A stretch of DNA of 54,092 nt from a bacterium (GTDB lineage Bacteria > Actinomycetota > Acidimicrobiia > Acidimicrobiales > Bin134). Made by a program: the position numbers and the translations under genes. Of this stretch, positions 7,014 through 15,870 are shown in pieces. Positions within the stretch are counted from its first letter, which is position 1. Each line of letters starts with the position of its first letter. The notes beneath the pieces are model-generated. The model had not been told where the DNA came from. It did not search any database and worked only from the letters and a program-made list of their open reading frames with translations. The DNA is taken from contig JAPPMA010000049.1 of assembly GCA_028819295.1 (NCBI GenBank), forward strand, positions 1 to 54,092, read 5' to 3'.

Positions 7014-7823
7014 ATGAACCCATATGAACGGGCTGAGCAGGCTGGAGACGAGCTGGTCGAAGAGCTGGGGGGCCGCTTCGATGCTGCGGTGGTGCTGGGC
7101 TCGGGCTGGGCCGATGTCGCCGACGGGCTGGGCGCCGTTGATGCCGCGGTGGCCGCCGAGACCATCACCGGATTCCATCAGCCGTCAGTGCCCGGCCACG
7201 GGGGCACCCTCAGCGCGGTGACTGTGGGAGACCGGCGGGTGCTGGTGATGGCGGGCCGGGTCCATCTTTATGAGGGCCATCCGCCGGCCGATGTGGTCCA
7301 CGGCGTGCGGGCCGCGGTGGCCGCGGGATGCTCCACGGTGGTGCTCACCAACGCGGCCGGTTGCATGAACCCGGCGTTCGGGGTGGGCCAGCCGGTGCTG
7401 ATCCGCGACCACATCAACCTCACCGGTCAGTCCCCGCTGTTCGGCCCGGCACCGCCCGAGGGCTACGCCATCCGATTCACCGACCTGACCGACCTGTACT
7501 CGTCACGTATTCGCGAGGCGGTGCTTGAGGCCGATCCGTCGGTGGGCGAGGGGGTGTACGCCGGATTGATGGGGCCGCACTTCGAGACCCCGGCGGAGAT
7601 CACCATGCTGGCCCGCATGGGGGCCGACTTGGTGGGGATGTCCACGGTGCTGGAGGCCATCGCCGTGCGTCATCTGGGGGCCGAGGTGGCCGGGGTGTCG
7701 CTGGTCACCAACGCCGCGGCAGGAATGGGCGGCGCGCTCGACCATCAAGAAGTGCTGGACGCGGGCCAGGCCGCCCAGGGCCGGGTTGCGGCAGTGCTGA
7801 GTACCGTGATCGAGGCGATATGA
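7014..7823 (+). CDS. punA: Purine nucleoside phosphorylase (class I, trimeric type)
   Basis: The product is 269 residues, normal for the family. Visible motifs are VVLGSGWADVAD (phosphate loop), QPSVPGHGGTL, VVLTNAAGCMNPAFGVGQ, YAGLMGPHFETPAEI (with the catalytic Glu) and LVGMSTVLEAIAVRH. SLVTNAAAGM then supplies the base-binding Asn. The enzyme splits purine (deoxy)ribonucleosides with phosphate to base and (deoxy)ribose-1-phosphate. It lies 34 bases after the adenosine kinase and 31 bases before the mutase, with its own TACCAT box. The same neighbour pair, PNP then PmmB-like mutase, is known in mycobacteria, which supports an operon using the released pentose phosphate. Confidence 0.93.
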   Translation: MNPYERAEQAGDELVEELGGRFDAAVVLGSGWADVADGLGAVDAAVAAETITGFHQPSVPGHGGTLSAVTVGDRRVLVMAGRVHLYEGHPPADVVHGVRAAVAAGCSTVVLTNAAGCMNPAFGVGQPVLIRDHINLTGQSPLFGPAPPEGYAIRFTDLTDLYSSRIREAVLEADPSVGEGVYAGLMGPHFETPAEITMLARMGADLVGMSTVLEAIAVRHLGAEVAGVSLVTNAAAGMGGALDHQEVLDAGQAAQGRVAAVLSTVIEAI

Positions 7824-7854
7824 ACCCGGCGTTAACCCCTAGATGGGAGGCGAA

Positions 7855-9576
7855 GTGAGCACTAGCCCCCAGAAGCGGCCCCTCAGCACGACGATGCGGG
7901 TCCCCACCGATGCCGAGCGCCTCATACCCACCCCCGAGGAGTGGCTGGCCGCTGATCCCGACCCGGACACGAGGGCCGAGTTGGAAGCGCTGTTGGAAGC
8001 CGGCGATCGGGGGAGCATCGAAGATCGGTTTGGCGACCGGCTCCGCTTCGGCACCGCCGGCATCCGAGGCCCGATGGGTGCGGGTCCCAACCGCATGAAC
8101 CGGGTGGTGGTGCGTCAGTTCGCCGCTGCGCTGGCCCAGTGGCTTGGCGGCAGGGGCGGGGTGGTGATCGCCCACGACGCCCGCCGCAACGCTGACATTT
8201 TCGCCGCCGACATAGCCGAGGTTTTGGCCGGGGCTGGCTGCTGGCCCGTGACGCTGCCCCCCAACACCCCCACTCCCGTTCTGGCTTTCGCCGTCACCCA
8301 GCTCACGTGCGCGGCGGGTGTCATGGTCACTGCCAGTCACAATCCCGTCGGCGACAACGGTCTCAAGCTGTACCTGGCTGACGGTGCCCAGGTCGTCCCG
8401 CCCCACGACCAGGCCATCGAAGCTTTCATGGCCGCCCAGCCGCTGCCGCCACGCGACCTGCCCGATCGAGGTCCCGACCCGGAGTGGCCCCAAAAGGTCA
8501 CCGTTGAGGTGGAGTACATAGCGGCCGTCTTGGCCAATGTGCCTCGCCTCTACTCCTTCCACCCGCTGGCGTACACCCCGCTTCAGGGCGTGGGGCTGCA
8601 CTACGTGAACTTCGCGCTGACATGTCTGGAAAACGGCGAGCCGTTCGTGGTGGAAGACGAGGCCGAGCCCGACCCCTTCTTCCGCAACGTTGTCTCGCCC
8701 AACCCCGAAAACCACGACACCTTGGCCAAGGTGATCCGTCGGGCCGAGCAGATCGACACCCCTCTGGCCATTGCCAACGATCCCGACGCCGACCGGATGG
8801 CCGCCGCGGTGTGGGCCTACGAGAACGAGTGGCGGATATTGACCGGCGACGAGATCGGAGCGCTGCTGTGCGACTGGATTCTGGGATTGAGGGTGGAGTC
8901 AGGCGGCGACGAGCGGGTGGTGGCCAGCAGCATCGTCTCGGGCCGGCTGGTGGGCCGCATCGCCGAGGCCAGGGGCGCCACCCATGTGGAAACGTTGACG
9001 GGCTTCAAATGGATCGCCCGGGCCGCCGACAGCCTCAAGCCCCGGCCCGGTCACCTGCCCTGGAGGTTCGTGTTCGGATACGAAGAGGCCTTGGGCTTCG
9101 CCTGCAACAACAGGGTGAGGGACAAAGACGGCATCAGCGCAGCGGTCCACTTCACGATGATGTGCCGGTGGCTGGCCTATGAGAACGGACGCACTCCAAT
9201 CGAGCGCCTAGCCGAGCTGATGGACGAGTTCGGCCTCCACCGCACCGATCAAGTCAGCGTGGAACTGGACGGCCGCCCCGGCTCAGAACTCATGGACGTC
9301 ATCCGATCGGCACCGCCTAATCGGTTCGGCAGCATCGAAGTGGCCCAGACAACCGACTACATCGACGGGGTCGGCAGCCTCCACCCCGCCGACGTTCTCC
9401 GCTTCGACCTTGCCGACGGCAGCCGGGTTTCGCTGCGCCCCAGCGGCACCGAACCCCTCATCAAGGCCTACATCGAGGTGGTCGGCGAGATCGCTTTCCC
9501 CGACCCCCTCGTCACATTGAGCGAGGCGGTTCGAGAGTTGATCTATGAAGCCAGTGCTGCGATCTCGGACCGCTGA
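7855..9576 (+). CDS. pmmB: Phosphosugar mutase (PmmB/phosphoglucomutase-phosphopentomutase type)
   Basis: The product is 573 residues from GTG 7855; ATG 7843 is an alternative, but GGGAGG lies just before the GTG. All four alpha-D-phosphohexomutase signatures are present. They are RFGTAGIRGPMGAG, then the phosphoserine loop VMVTASHNPVGDNG, the Mg2+ loop NDPDADRMAA, and the sugar loop FGYEEALGFA with the phosphate-binding RPSGTEPLIKAY. The size fits the PGM2/PmmB group, which interconverts hexose or pentose 1- and 6(5)-phosphates. Placement directly after purine nucleoside phosphorylase suggests action on ribose-1-phosphate, but phosphomannomutase activity is not excluded. Its 3' end overlaps the convergent aldo-keto reductase by 34 bases. 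Confidence 0.88.
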   Translation: MSTSPQKRPLSTTMRVPTDAERLIPTPEEWLAADPDPDTRAELEALLEAGDRGSIEDRFGDRLRFGTAGIRGPMGAGPNRMNRVVVRQFAAALAQWLGGRGGVVIAHDARRNADIFAADIAEVLAGAGCWPVTLPPNTPTPVLAFAVTQLTCAAGVMVTASHNPVGDNGLKLYLADGAQVVPPHDQAIEAFMAAQPLPPRDLPDRGPDPEWPQKVTVEVEYIAAVLANVPRLYSFHPLAYTPLQGVGLHYVNFALTCLENGEPFVVEDEAEPDPFFRNVVSPNPENHDTLAKVIRRAEQIDTPLAIANDPDADRMAAAVWAYENEWRILTGDEIGALLCDWILGLRVESGGDERVVASSIVSGRLVGRIAEARGATHVETLTGFKWIARAADSLKPRPGHLPWRFVFGYEEALGFACNNRVRDKDGISAAVHFTMMCRWLAYENGRTPIERLAELMDEFGLHRTDQVSVELDGRPGSELMDVIRSAPPNRFGSIEVAQTTDYIDGVGSLHPADVLRFDLADGSRVSLRPSGTEPLIKAYIEVVGEIAFPDPLVTLSEAVRELIYEASAAISDR

Positions 9577-10475
9577 GCGGGGGACATTGCCCAGTTGGCC
9601 GCGGCCACGTTGGATGCCACTTGGGAGGGCTTGGTGGCGCCGCAGATGACGGTGGCCACCGCCGGGTTGGACACCAGCCACCCGATGGCCAGTTCCAGAA
9701 TGCTGTGGCCGGAGTCGGCGGCATAGCTGGTGAGCCGGTCCACCGCGGCCAGGTTGTCCTCGCTCAAGAACATGTCCCGCATCTCGCCCTTCCAAAGGGA
9801 GAGCCGCGAGCCCTCGGGGGGCGTCATCCCCGAGTATTTGCCGGTGAGCAGCCCGGACTCCAAGGGGAAGTAGGGAACCACCGTCATCCCGGTGCGCTCG
9901 CAGGCGTCGGCCACGCCCCCGTCTTCCACGTCTCGGGTGAGCACCGAGTAGTGGTTCTGCACGCTGGCGTAGTTGCCGGCGCCGGCCTCGGCTGCGGCGC
10001 GGGCCGCTTCGTCGATCTGTGCAGCGCTGAAATTGGAACAGCCGATCTCCAGCACCTTGCCCTCGTCGACCAGCTCTTGCAGGGCACCCAGCGTTTCCGC
10101 CTGGGGAGTTTCTGTGTCGGGCATGTGGAGCTGGTAGTGGTCGATTCGGTCGGTGTTCAGCCGAGCCAAGCTGGCTTCGACGGCTTGGCGGACCCAGGCC
10201 GGGTCACCGCCCTTCCGGCCCTCGGGCAGCGCGCCGGGGTGACCGAACTTGGTGGCCACGATCACCTGATCGCGCCGGCTGCCCAGAGCGGCGCCGAGGA
10301 ACTCCTCGGACTTGCCCCGGCCATACAGGTCAGCGGTGTCGAAGTAGTTGATCCCGGCGTCCATCGCGGCGTTCACCACCGTCTGGGTGGCGCCGGCGTC
10401 GATGGTCATACCGAAGTTGTTGCACCCCAGCCCGATCACCGAGGCCGACAGGCTTCCAATGCTGCGCATCTCCAT
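9543..10475 (-). CDS. Aldo/keto reductase
   Basis: The product is 310 residues. I prefer ATG 10475 because a TAGTGT box (10484-10489) lies eight bases before it; GTG 10487 would overlap this box. The TIM-barrel AKR tetrad is present: Asp and Tyr in FDTADLYGRG, Lys in IVATKFGHP, His in HYQLHMPD. SNFSAAQ and the C-terminal NADPH-binding segment (VATVICGATKPSQVASN) follow. These enzymes reduce aldehydes or ketones with NADPH. The substrate is unknown. It lies 70 bases downstream of the M29/dihydroxypyridine-dioxygenase-like gene and could be co-transcribed. Confidence 0.88.
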   Translation of the reverse strand: MEMRSIGSLSASVIGLGCNNFGMTIDAGATQTVVNAAMDAGINYFDTADLYGRGKSEEFLGAALGSRRDQVIVATKFGHPGALPEGRKGGDPAWVRQAVEASLARLNTDRIDHYQLHMPDTETPQAETLGALQELVDEGKVLEIGCSNFSAAQIDEAARAAAEAGAGNYASVQNHYSVLTRDVEDGGVADACERTGMTVVPYFPLESGLLTGKYSGMTPPEGSRLSLWKGEMRDMFLSEDNLAAVDRLTSYAADSGHSILELAIGWLVSNPAVATVICGATKPSQVASNVAAANWAMSPAQRSEIAALAS

Positions 10476-10545
10476 GCGCTGGGACACTACAGGGATGGCC
10501 GATCAGGTGACCTCTCGAAAGGGCAATGGCCCCGTGGGCCAACCA

Positions 10546-11550
10546 CTACAACGGGAAGCGGTGGGCGGCTTGTTCGTAGACGTCGGGGGCGAGTTCGCCT
10601 TGGGGCCGGCCGGCGCGGACGGCGGCTACCTCGTCCACGGCCACCGTGGCATTCCTAAGGCAGCAGGCGATGCCGACGGTGGGGTGGTCGCCGGTGGTCA
10701 CCACCACATGGCCATAGCGGTCGGCAATTCCGAAGGAATCGGCGAAACCCGGCTCGAACAGCGCCGGCGGCCCGGGGCTGTCGATCCACAGAAGGCCGAT
10801 CTCCACGGCATCGAGCCGGTAGGCCGAGGGAGAGTCAACCGAGGCCAAATGGGCTCGGATGGCATCGGTCTCGCTCCGCGGGCCCTCGATGCTCACCATC
10901 CTGCCCCCCTCGAATGTCAGCACCACCGACGAGCGGGCGTACCAACCCATCGGGAGCCAGATGTCGCCTGGGGACATCACCACGGTGCCTTTGGCAGTTC
11001 CAAGCGCTGGCGCCGTCCCGATCATCCCCCGGGGCCATTGGGCAACCGTGCCGGGGGCGGTGGCCAGGCCGTCGTGCATCCACCGGCGGGTGCCTCTGAG
11101 ACCGATCCGCAGATTCGTTCCCTGGTCGTCGCCCACATGCAGTTCCTGCCCGGCATCCAGCAGGTCCATGCCCCGCTTTACCCGGCGGCCCAATCCAACA
11201 TGGGGCACGATTCCCCGCAGCTCACCGGTGCTGTGGGCGACCACCGACAGCACCCGGGCGTTCGAGGGGACCAAGGAGTCCACCGCGTCCGAATAGCCAT
11301 TGAGAAGGTTGACGACGATGTCTGGCATCGTCGGATCGGCGCTCGGTCCGTCAGGAGGCAGGTCGTCGACAAAGACCGATGTGGGGAGGGCACCGATCTG
11401 GTTCAGTGCATGGATTGTGGCGTCGAGCAGAGCGGGATCAGTGGCATCATCGGACAGCACCATCGCCGGACGGCCCGGCGCGGCCCGGCACAACTCCAGT
11501 TGGCGGACCATGATGTCAACAGACCGGCGGTACACAGATTCAGACCTCAT
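10546..11550 (-). CDS. 2,5-dihydroxypyridine dioxygenase / M29 aminopeptidase-like protein
   Basis: The product is 334 residues. The central part has DDQGTNLRIGLRG, then WPRGMIGTAPALGTAKGTVVMSPGDIWLP, then LTFEGGRMVSIEG. The latter part has AYRLDAVEIGL and FADSFGIADRYGHVVVTTGDHPTVG. This layout resembles the NicX-type 2,5-dihydroxypyridine 5,6-dioxygenases, which share the fold of M29 metallopeptidases. Metal ligands cannot be assigned confidently by eye. The annotated ATG is directly preceded by AGGAG with no spacer, so a slightly later start (GTG 11535) is possible. Ring cleavage of a nicotinate-type compound is an inference from the family only. Confidence 0.5.
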   Translation of the reverse strand: MRSESVYRRSVDIMVRQLELCRAAPGRPAMVLSDDATDPALLDATIHALNQIGALPTSVFVDDLPPDGPSADPTMPDIVVNLLNGYSDAVDSLVPSNARVLSVVAHSTGELRGIVPHVGLGRRVKRGMDLLDAGQELHVGDDQGTNLRIGLRGTRRWMHDGLATAPGTVAQWPRGMIGTAPALGTAKGTVVMSPGDIWLPMGWYARSSVVLTFEGGRMVSIEGPRSETDAIRAHLASVDSPSAYRLDAVEIGLLWIDSPGPPALFEPGFADSFGIADRYGHVVVTTGDHPTVGIACCLRNATVAVDEVAAVRAGRPQGELAPDVYEQAAHRFPL

Positions 11551-12036
11551 CTCCTCACCTATCTACAGCCCGCAAAGGAGACGGCGCAACCGGTGAGGGG
11601 GGCTTCATCGCCCGCAATTCCTAGCCGACAGCCAACACGTCAAGCGAGCCGAAAACAGCAAAAGACCGCCAAAGCGGGAGACGCTCAACACGGCGAATAA
11701 TTGCCTTCATCTTTTGTTGGGACTCAAGGTTCTTGTCAACCACTGCTATGAATTCTGTTTGGTCGAAGCCAGCACGGGTCGGGCGATCAACGCACTGACC
11801 TGGAGAAACAACAATCATCCCGGCTGGCTGAATTCGCAAGGGCATCGGGTTTCGCGATTGTGTCCCATCCCCGGCTGCCACGGGAATGCGGCAGGTCGAC
11901 CGGCCGCTGCACCGTCTTCTAGGCCCCAGCGCTGATGCCCAATCTGTTTCCTGCGAACCCTTGATTCCCCCGTAGTGAAGCGGATTCGGCGGCTGCGCCG
12001 GTGGCGCTCTGGCGTCGCTGATCGGGGTTTGAACAC

Positions 12037-12060
12037 GGTGGATAAAGGCAAATATCCACC
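12037..12060 (+). promoter_or_regulatory. Perfect 8-bp stem-loop before a mini-ORF
   Basis: GGTGGATA (12037-12044) and TATCCACC (12053-12060) pair around the loop AAGGCAAA. The stem ends 11 bases before a CGGAGG ribosome site. It may be a leader-RNA element. It has no U run, so it is not a typical terminator. Confidence 0.45.
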
Positions 12061-12082
12061 ACCTACATCACGGAGGAACCAA

Positions 12083-12163
12083 ATGCTTGGACTGCTTAGC
12101 TTGGACCGCTCCCACAAGGCTCTTGCGTCAGCGCTCGCTGAGTCGTGTTCGCACCTGTTCTAG
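12083..12163 (+). CDS. Possible 26-residue peptide (MLGLLSLDRSHKALASALAE...)
   Basis: ATG 12083 follows CGGAGG by six bases, and the frame ends at TAG 12161-12163. The peptide has an amphipathic helical look. It could be a small protein or a leader peptide working with the stem-loop just upstream, but the next gene begins 90 bases further on and has its own upstream AT-rich stretch. Support is only the ribosome site. Confidence 0.3.
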   Translation: MLGLLSLDRSHKALASALAESCSHLF

Positions 12164-12252
12164 TCGTGGTCGAGGCCGCTTTCGTCGCCGACTCTTGGGG
12201 TTAGGTTTGAGTATCCGTTATTTCTGGCTTCTGCGAGGGTAATTTCTTTTCC

Positions 12253-12627
12253 ATGCCGGGAAATTTCTGCGCGCGTGTATCGTGTGGGGCACGTGCCTCG
12301 GCAATCCTGTTGATCAATGCCCGGGATCTGGCGGCTCATGTCGTGGACATTCAGGAGCACACCGCCGTTGCTGGCGTGCCGCTGTGCCGGGCCCATGCTG
12401 ACGCGGTGGTCGTTCCGCTGGGGTGGACGCTGTCGGATTCGCGTTCACCGGCTGCGGAGCCCGAACTGGTGCTGATCGACGACGCTGCTTCGGGCTCGCC
12501 GGGCTCTTCCGGTGTCCTCCGACTTCCCCCTATAGAGGAAGCAGAAGAGGAGGATATGGAAGAGGCTGCGGGAGGGGAGATCCCACCGCTGCTCAGCCGG
12601 GCGTTTCGGGCGGCCGGCCTGGACTGA
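12253..12627 (+). CDS. DUF3499 family protein
   Basis: The product is 124 residues. The N-terminal half has a Cys pair (FCARVSCGARASAIL), an internal strand pair and PLCRAHADAVVVPLGWTL, giving a four-ligand C...C...C..H pattern like a small zinc ribbon, followed by the typical DUF3499 P-x-GW ending. The C-terminal half is an acidic, low-complexity linker (EEAEEEDMEEAAGG) and a short helix. DUF3499 is almost confined to Actinobacteria and its function is unknown. It supports the taxonomic reading of the window. Confidence 0.75.
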   Translation: MPGNFCARVSCGARASAILLINARDLAAHVVDIQEHTAVAGVPLCRAHADAVVVPLGWTLSDSRSPAAEPELVLIDDAASGSPGSSGVLRLPPIEEAEEEDMEEAAGGEIPPLLSRAFRAAGLD

Positions 12628-12695
12628 GCCGAAGCCGCCGGCGCTGATTCCAGCTTTGGGGAAGCGGCTTGTAGCGCCGGCTGTCTCCAAGACCT

Positions 12696-12707
12696 TAGGC
12701 TTCTGCC
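12696..12707 (+). promoter_or_regulatory. -10-like box of a probable leaderless promoter (amidohydrolase)
   Basis: TAGGCT (12696-12701) followed by six bases and ATG 12708. Confidence 0.45.
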
Positions 12708-13928
12708 ATGACCATCGTCGATGTCCACGAGAAGCCCAGTGATCTGCTGCTTCCCGATCCTGAGCCCCAGCGCATCCGGTACACGCTCATCTCGGTTGAC
12801 GACCACCTCGTGGAGCCGCCCTGGCTGTTCGAGGGTCGGGTGCCAGCCCGCTTCGCCGACCGGGCGCCGAAGGTGGTCGAGGGCGATGATGGAGGCCAGC
12901 ACTGGGAATTCGACGGGCAGATCTACGCCCAACTCGGATTGAACGCCCTGGTGGGCCGGGCCGACCGCAATGACTTCACCATAGAGCCGGCCCGCTTCTC
13001 CGACATGCGCCGGGGCTCCTGGGACATCAAGGCCCGCATCCACGACATGGACCTGGGCGGCATCTGGGCTTCGATCTGCTTCCCCAGCCAGATCACCGGA
13101 TTCTGCGGCCGGGTGTATTCGGACTGCTCCGACCCCGAACTTGGCTTGGCGGTGACCCGGGCGTTCAACGACTGGGTACACGAGGAGTGGTGGGGCTCTT
13201 ATCCCGAGCGCATCATCCCCATGGGCATCACCTGGCTCAAAGACGCCGAACTGGCCGCCGCCGAGGTCCGCCGCAACGCCGAGCGGGGGTTCGTGGCCGT
13301 CACGCTGCCCGAGATACCCCACAACATCGGCCTGCCGTCCATCCACAGCGACTGGTGGGATCCGCTGTGGAAGGCGTGCGAGGAGACCGACACGGTGATC
13401 TGCCTGCATGTGGCGTCGTCGGGCCATGTCATGCCCACAGATCCTGGCGGCCCGCCCATTGGCGTGGGGGCCACCATGTTCCAGATGCACGCCTATGCGG
13501 CCGCGGCCGACTGGGTGTGGTCGGGCATACCCGTGCGCTACCCCGACATCAAGATCGCCATGTCGGAGGGCGGCTGCGGCTGGGTGCCCATCATGTACGA
13601 CCGGCTCAAGCACCAGATCGAGATTTCCGGCCATGGCCGGGGGGTGTGGCCCGGCGGCGCCGACATCGGCCCCCACGAGGTGCTGATGCGCAACTTCTAC
13701 TACTGCACCATCAACGACCCGTCGTCCATCGACGCGGTGATCGCGATGAACCTCGACCACACCATGGTGGAAACCGACTATCCCCACGCCGACTCCACCT
13801 GGCCCGGATGCCAGGACACGTTGGAGTCGAAGCTGGGCCACCTGAGCGACGACGTGATCCGCAAGCTCACCCACGAGAACGCGGCCCGCCTGTTCCGCCA
13901 CCCGCTCCCCGACGTCTGCCTGCCATAG
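12708..13928 (+). CDS. Amidohydrolase family 2 metal-dependent hydrolase
   Basis: The product is 406 residues. It is a TIM-barrel amidohydrolase_2 (PF04909-like) protein, with DDHLVEPPWLF near residue 28 in place of the first HxH, then ICLHVASSGHV near 235, MSEGGCGWVPIMYDRL near 290 and METDYPHADSTWP near 355. These give the later His and Asp metal or catalytic positions. Many actinobacterial relatives act as decarboxylases or hydrolases of aromatic or ketone-type intermediates and are abundant in steroid- and terpenoid-degrading genomes. A P450 gene lies two genes downstream. The exact substrate cannot be read from the sequence. Confidence 0.82.
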   Translation: MTIVDVHEKPSDLLLPDPEPQRIRYTLISVDDHLVEPPWLFEGRVPARFADRAPKVVEGDDGGQHWEFDGQIYAQLGLNALVGRADRNDFTIEPARFSDMRRGSWDIKARIHDMDLGGIWASICFPSQITGFCGRVYSDCSDPELGLAVTRAFNDWVHEEWWGSYPERIIPMGITWLKDAELAAAEVRRNAERGFVAVTLPEIPHNIGLPSIHSDWWDPLWKACEETDTVICLHVASSGHVMPTDPGGPPIGVGATMFQMHAYAAAADWVWSGIPVRYPDIKIAMSEGGCGWVPIMYDRLKHQIEISGHGRGVWPGGADIGPHEVLMRNFYYCTINDPSSIDAVIAMNLDHTMVETDYPHADSTWPGCQDTLESKLGHLSDDVIRKLTHENAARLFRHPLPDVCLP

Positions 13929-13998
13929 CAACAAGCCCCGTTTCGGTTGCATACGGCTATCAATCCCGATTTCTGGGCCGGTACCGTGTTGTCTGGTT

Positions 13999-14583
13999 AT
14001 GGCATTTGAGCTTCCCCCCCTCCCGTACAGCCAGAGCGCGCTCGAACCCTATGTGAGCGCGGAGACGGTGGGCTTCCACTACGGGCGCCACCACGCCGGA
14101 TACGTGGCCAACCTGAACCGCTTGACCGAGGGCGGCCAGTGGGAGGGCGCCGAGTTGGAAGAGGTGGCCTTGGGCGCCGAGGGCGCCATCTTCAACAACG
14201 CCGCCCAGATCTGGAACCACACCTTCTACTGGCATTCGATGAGCCCCGACGGCGGCGGCGCCCCATCGGGGCCGATGCGGGAGGCCATCGACGCGGCGTT
14301 CGGCTCGACCGACGAGTTCCGCCGCCGGTTCGCCGACGCGGCTGTCGGGCTGTTCGGCTCGGGCTGGACGTGGCTGGTGGCCGACGACGACGGCCTCGAC
14401 ATCATGCAGACCGCCAATGCCGATCTGCCCCTGCTGCACGGCCGCCGGGCCCTGTTGGTGTTGGACGTGTGGGAGCACGCCTACTACCTCGACTACCAGA
14501 ACGCCCGAGCCGCCTACGTGGAGGCGTTTGCAGACCACCTCATCAACTGGGAGTTCGCCGCCCAGAACTTGGACGCCGACTGA
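13999..14583 (+). CDS. sodB: Iron/manganese superoxide dismutase
   Basis: The product is 194 residues, standard length. Metal ligands are His27 (VGFHYGRHHAGYV), the His of IWNHTFYWHSM, and the Asp and His of LDVWEHAYYLDYQ. The family signature DVWEHAYY is perfect. FGSGWTWL and the spacing fit the iron type, but metal choice between Fe and Mn is not reliable by eye. It converts superoxide to hydrogen peroxide and O2 in the cytosol. No Shine-Dalgarno is visible. TACCGT lies 11 bases before the ATG. Confidence 0.95.
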   Translation: MAFELPPLPYSQSALEPYVSAETVGFHYGRHHAGYVANLNRLTEGGQWEGAELEEVALGAEGAIFNNAAQIWNHTFYWHSMSPDGGGAPSGPMREAIDAAFGSTDEFRRRFADAAVGLFGSGWTWLVADDDGLDIMQTANADLPLLHGRRALLVLDVWEHAYYLDYQNARAAYVEAFADHLINWEFAAQNLDAD

Positions 14584-14620
14584 GCAGGGTGCCCCGATAG
14601 GCGGGCTGTCAGCAGTCCGC

Positions 14621-14634
14621 TAACCTGCCCGCTC
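14621..14634 (+). promoter_or_regulatory. -10-like box of a probable leaderless promoter (P450)
   Basis: TAACCT (14621-14626) followed by eight bases and ATG 14635. Confidence 0.45.
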
Positions 14635-15870
14635 ATGTCGACAGCCCCGGTGATGGAGCCCGTTGATCTGCTGGACGGGTACATGTACGCCCACGACCCG
14701 TACCCGGCGTATGCCTGGCTGCGGGAGAACCACCCGGTGTACTGGGACGCCGAGAACGAGATCTGGGGGATATCCCGCCACGCCGACCTGCTGGAGGTGG
14801 AGAAGAACACCGACCTGTACAGCTCGGCCTCGGGCAGCCGCCCCAAGATCGAGATGTCGGACTCCATGATCAACATGGACGACCCCGACCACCAGCGCCA
14901 GCGGATGCTGGTGGCCCGGGAGTTCACCCCCCGGGCGGTGCGCAAGCAGGAGGACAAGATCCGCGCCGTGGTCACCGAGCTGATCGACCGGGTGGCCCCT
15001 AGGGGCTGGTGCGACGTGGTGTGCGACCTGGCCGCCCCGCTGCCGGCGTACATGATCGGCGAGCGTTTGGGCTATCCCCCTGAGATGTGGCCCCGGGTCA
15101 TGCACTGGTCGGAGGCCACCATGCAGGGCGGCGGCGGCCCCGCATTCCACACCGTGCAGGGCGACCGCGCCATCGAGGAGTGGGCGGGCGTCACCTACGA
15201 GCTGGTGCAGAAGCGCAAGGCCGATCCCCGAGACGACCTGATCTCCATGTGGTGCCACAAGGAGCTCGACGGCAAGCCGCTGAGCGACGAAGACATCATG
15301 CACGAGGTGCTCCTGGTGCTCGACGGGGGCGCCGAGACCACCCGCACGGTGATCGGCACCACCTGCCTGGCGCTGATTGAGAACCCCGACCAGCGCCAGA
15401 TCCTCATCGACGAGCCCGAGGTGATCGGCGAGACCGCGGTGGAGGAGTTCATCCGCTATGTGTCGCCGATTCTGAACATGCGCCGCACGGTGACCGCCGC
15501 CCACGAGATGCACGGCGAGACCCTGAGCGAGGGCGATCAGGTGCTGTTGATGTACGCCTCGGCCAACCGTGATCCCGAGGCGTTCGAGAACCCCGACGAG
15601 CTGGACGTGCGCCGCGACGCCCGCCACCACCTCTCCTTCGGGTTCGGCACCCACTTCTGCCTGGGAGCGTCGATGGCCCGGTTGCAGCTCAAGGTGATGT
15701 TCGAGGAGCTCACCCGGCGGCTGCCCGACATGAGGCTGGAGCCCTTCTACGAGCCGCGATTCCGCCCCGGAGCGTTCACCCGGGGTTTGGAGGGCCTGAA
15801 TGTGGAGTTCGCCCGCAGCGACCCCGAGGGCGACGGGGCTCTGGGCCTGTTCCCGATCACGGTGACCTGA
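14635..15870 (+). CDS. Cytochrome P450 (actinobacterial, CYP125/142-like)
   Basis: The product is 411 residues. The heme-thiolate motif is FGFGTHFCLGASMAR, with Cys342. The I-helix proton-relay segment is LDGGAETTR, in which the usual AG is GG. The K-helix E-x-x-R is in VEEFIRYVSPI. The N-terminal YMYAHDPYPAYAWLRENHPVYW and the MDDPDHQRQR segment are typical of soluble actinobacterial P450s such as those for steroid side chains. It needs ferredoxin and reductase partners, none of which are in the window. The last 14 bases overlap the convergent Rpf-like gene. Confidence 0.93.
   Translation: MSTAPVMEPVDLLDGYMYAHDPYPAYAWLRENHPVYWDAENEIWGISRHADLLEVEKNTDLYSSASGSRPKIEMSDSMINMDDPDHQRQRMLVAREFTPRAVRKQEDKIRAVVTELIDRVAPRGWCDVVCDLAAPLPAYMIGERLGYPPEMWPRVMHWSEATMQGGGGPAFHTVQGDRAIEEWAGVTYELVQKRKADPRDDLISMWCHKELDGKPLSDEDIMHEVLLVLDGGAETTRTVIGTTCLALIENPDQRQILIDEPEVIGETAVEEFIRYVSPILNMRRTVTAAHEMHGETLSEGDQVLLMYASANRDPEAFENPDELDVRRDARHHLSFGFGTHFCLGASMARLQLKVMFEELTRRLPDMRLEPFYEPRFRPGAFTRGLEGLNVEFARSDPEGDGALGLFPITVT

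Larger units (their letters stand above)
11551..12252 (+). other. 702-bp intergenic region, mostly without recognisable genes
   Basis: Between two divergent genes lies low-coding-potential DNA with somewhat lower GC than its neighbours. It holds one clear stem-loop (12037-12060) and a 26-codon ORF with a good Shine-Dalgarno (12083-12163), listed separately. A minus-strand open frame at 11621-11881 has no ribosome site or recognisable family. No tRNA or IS end was seen. Confidence 0.5.

Noticed and set aside
11621..11881. 86-codon minus-strand frame in the large intergenic region
   Set aside because: It has no ribosome site, no recognisable family, and composition unlike its neighbours.
12351..13952. 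A 533-codon minus-strand frame
   Set aside because: It is antisense to DUF3499 and the amidohydrolase; only the plus-strand products carry recognisable motifs.
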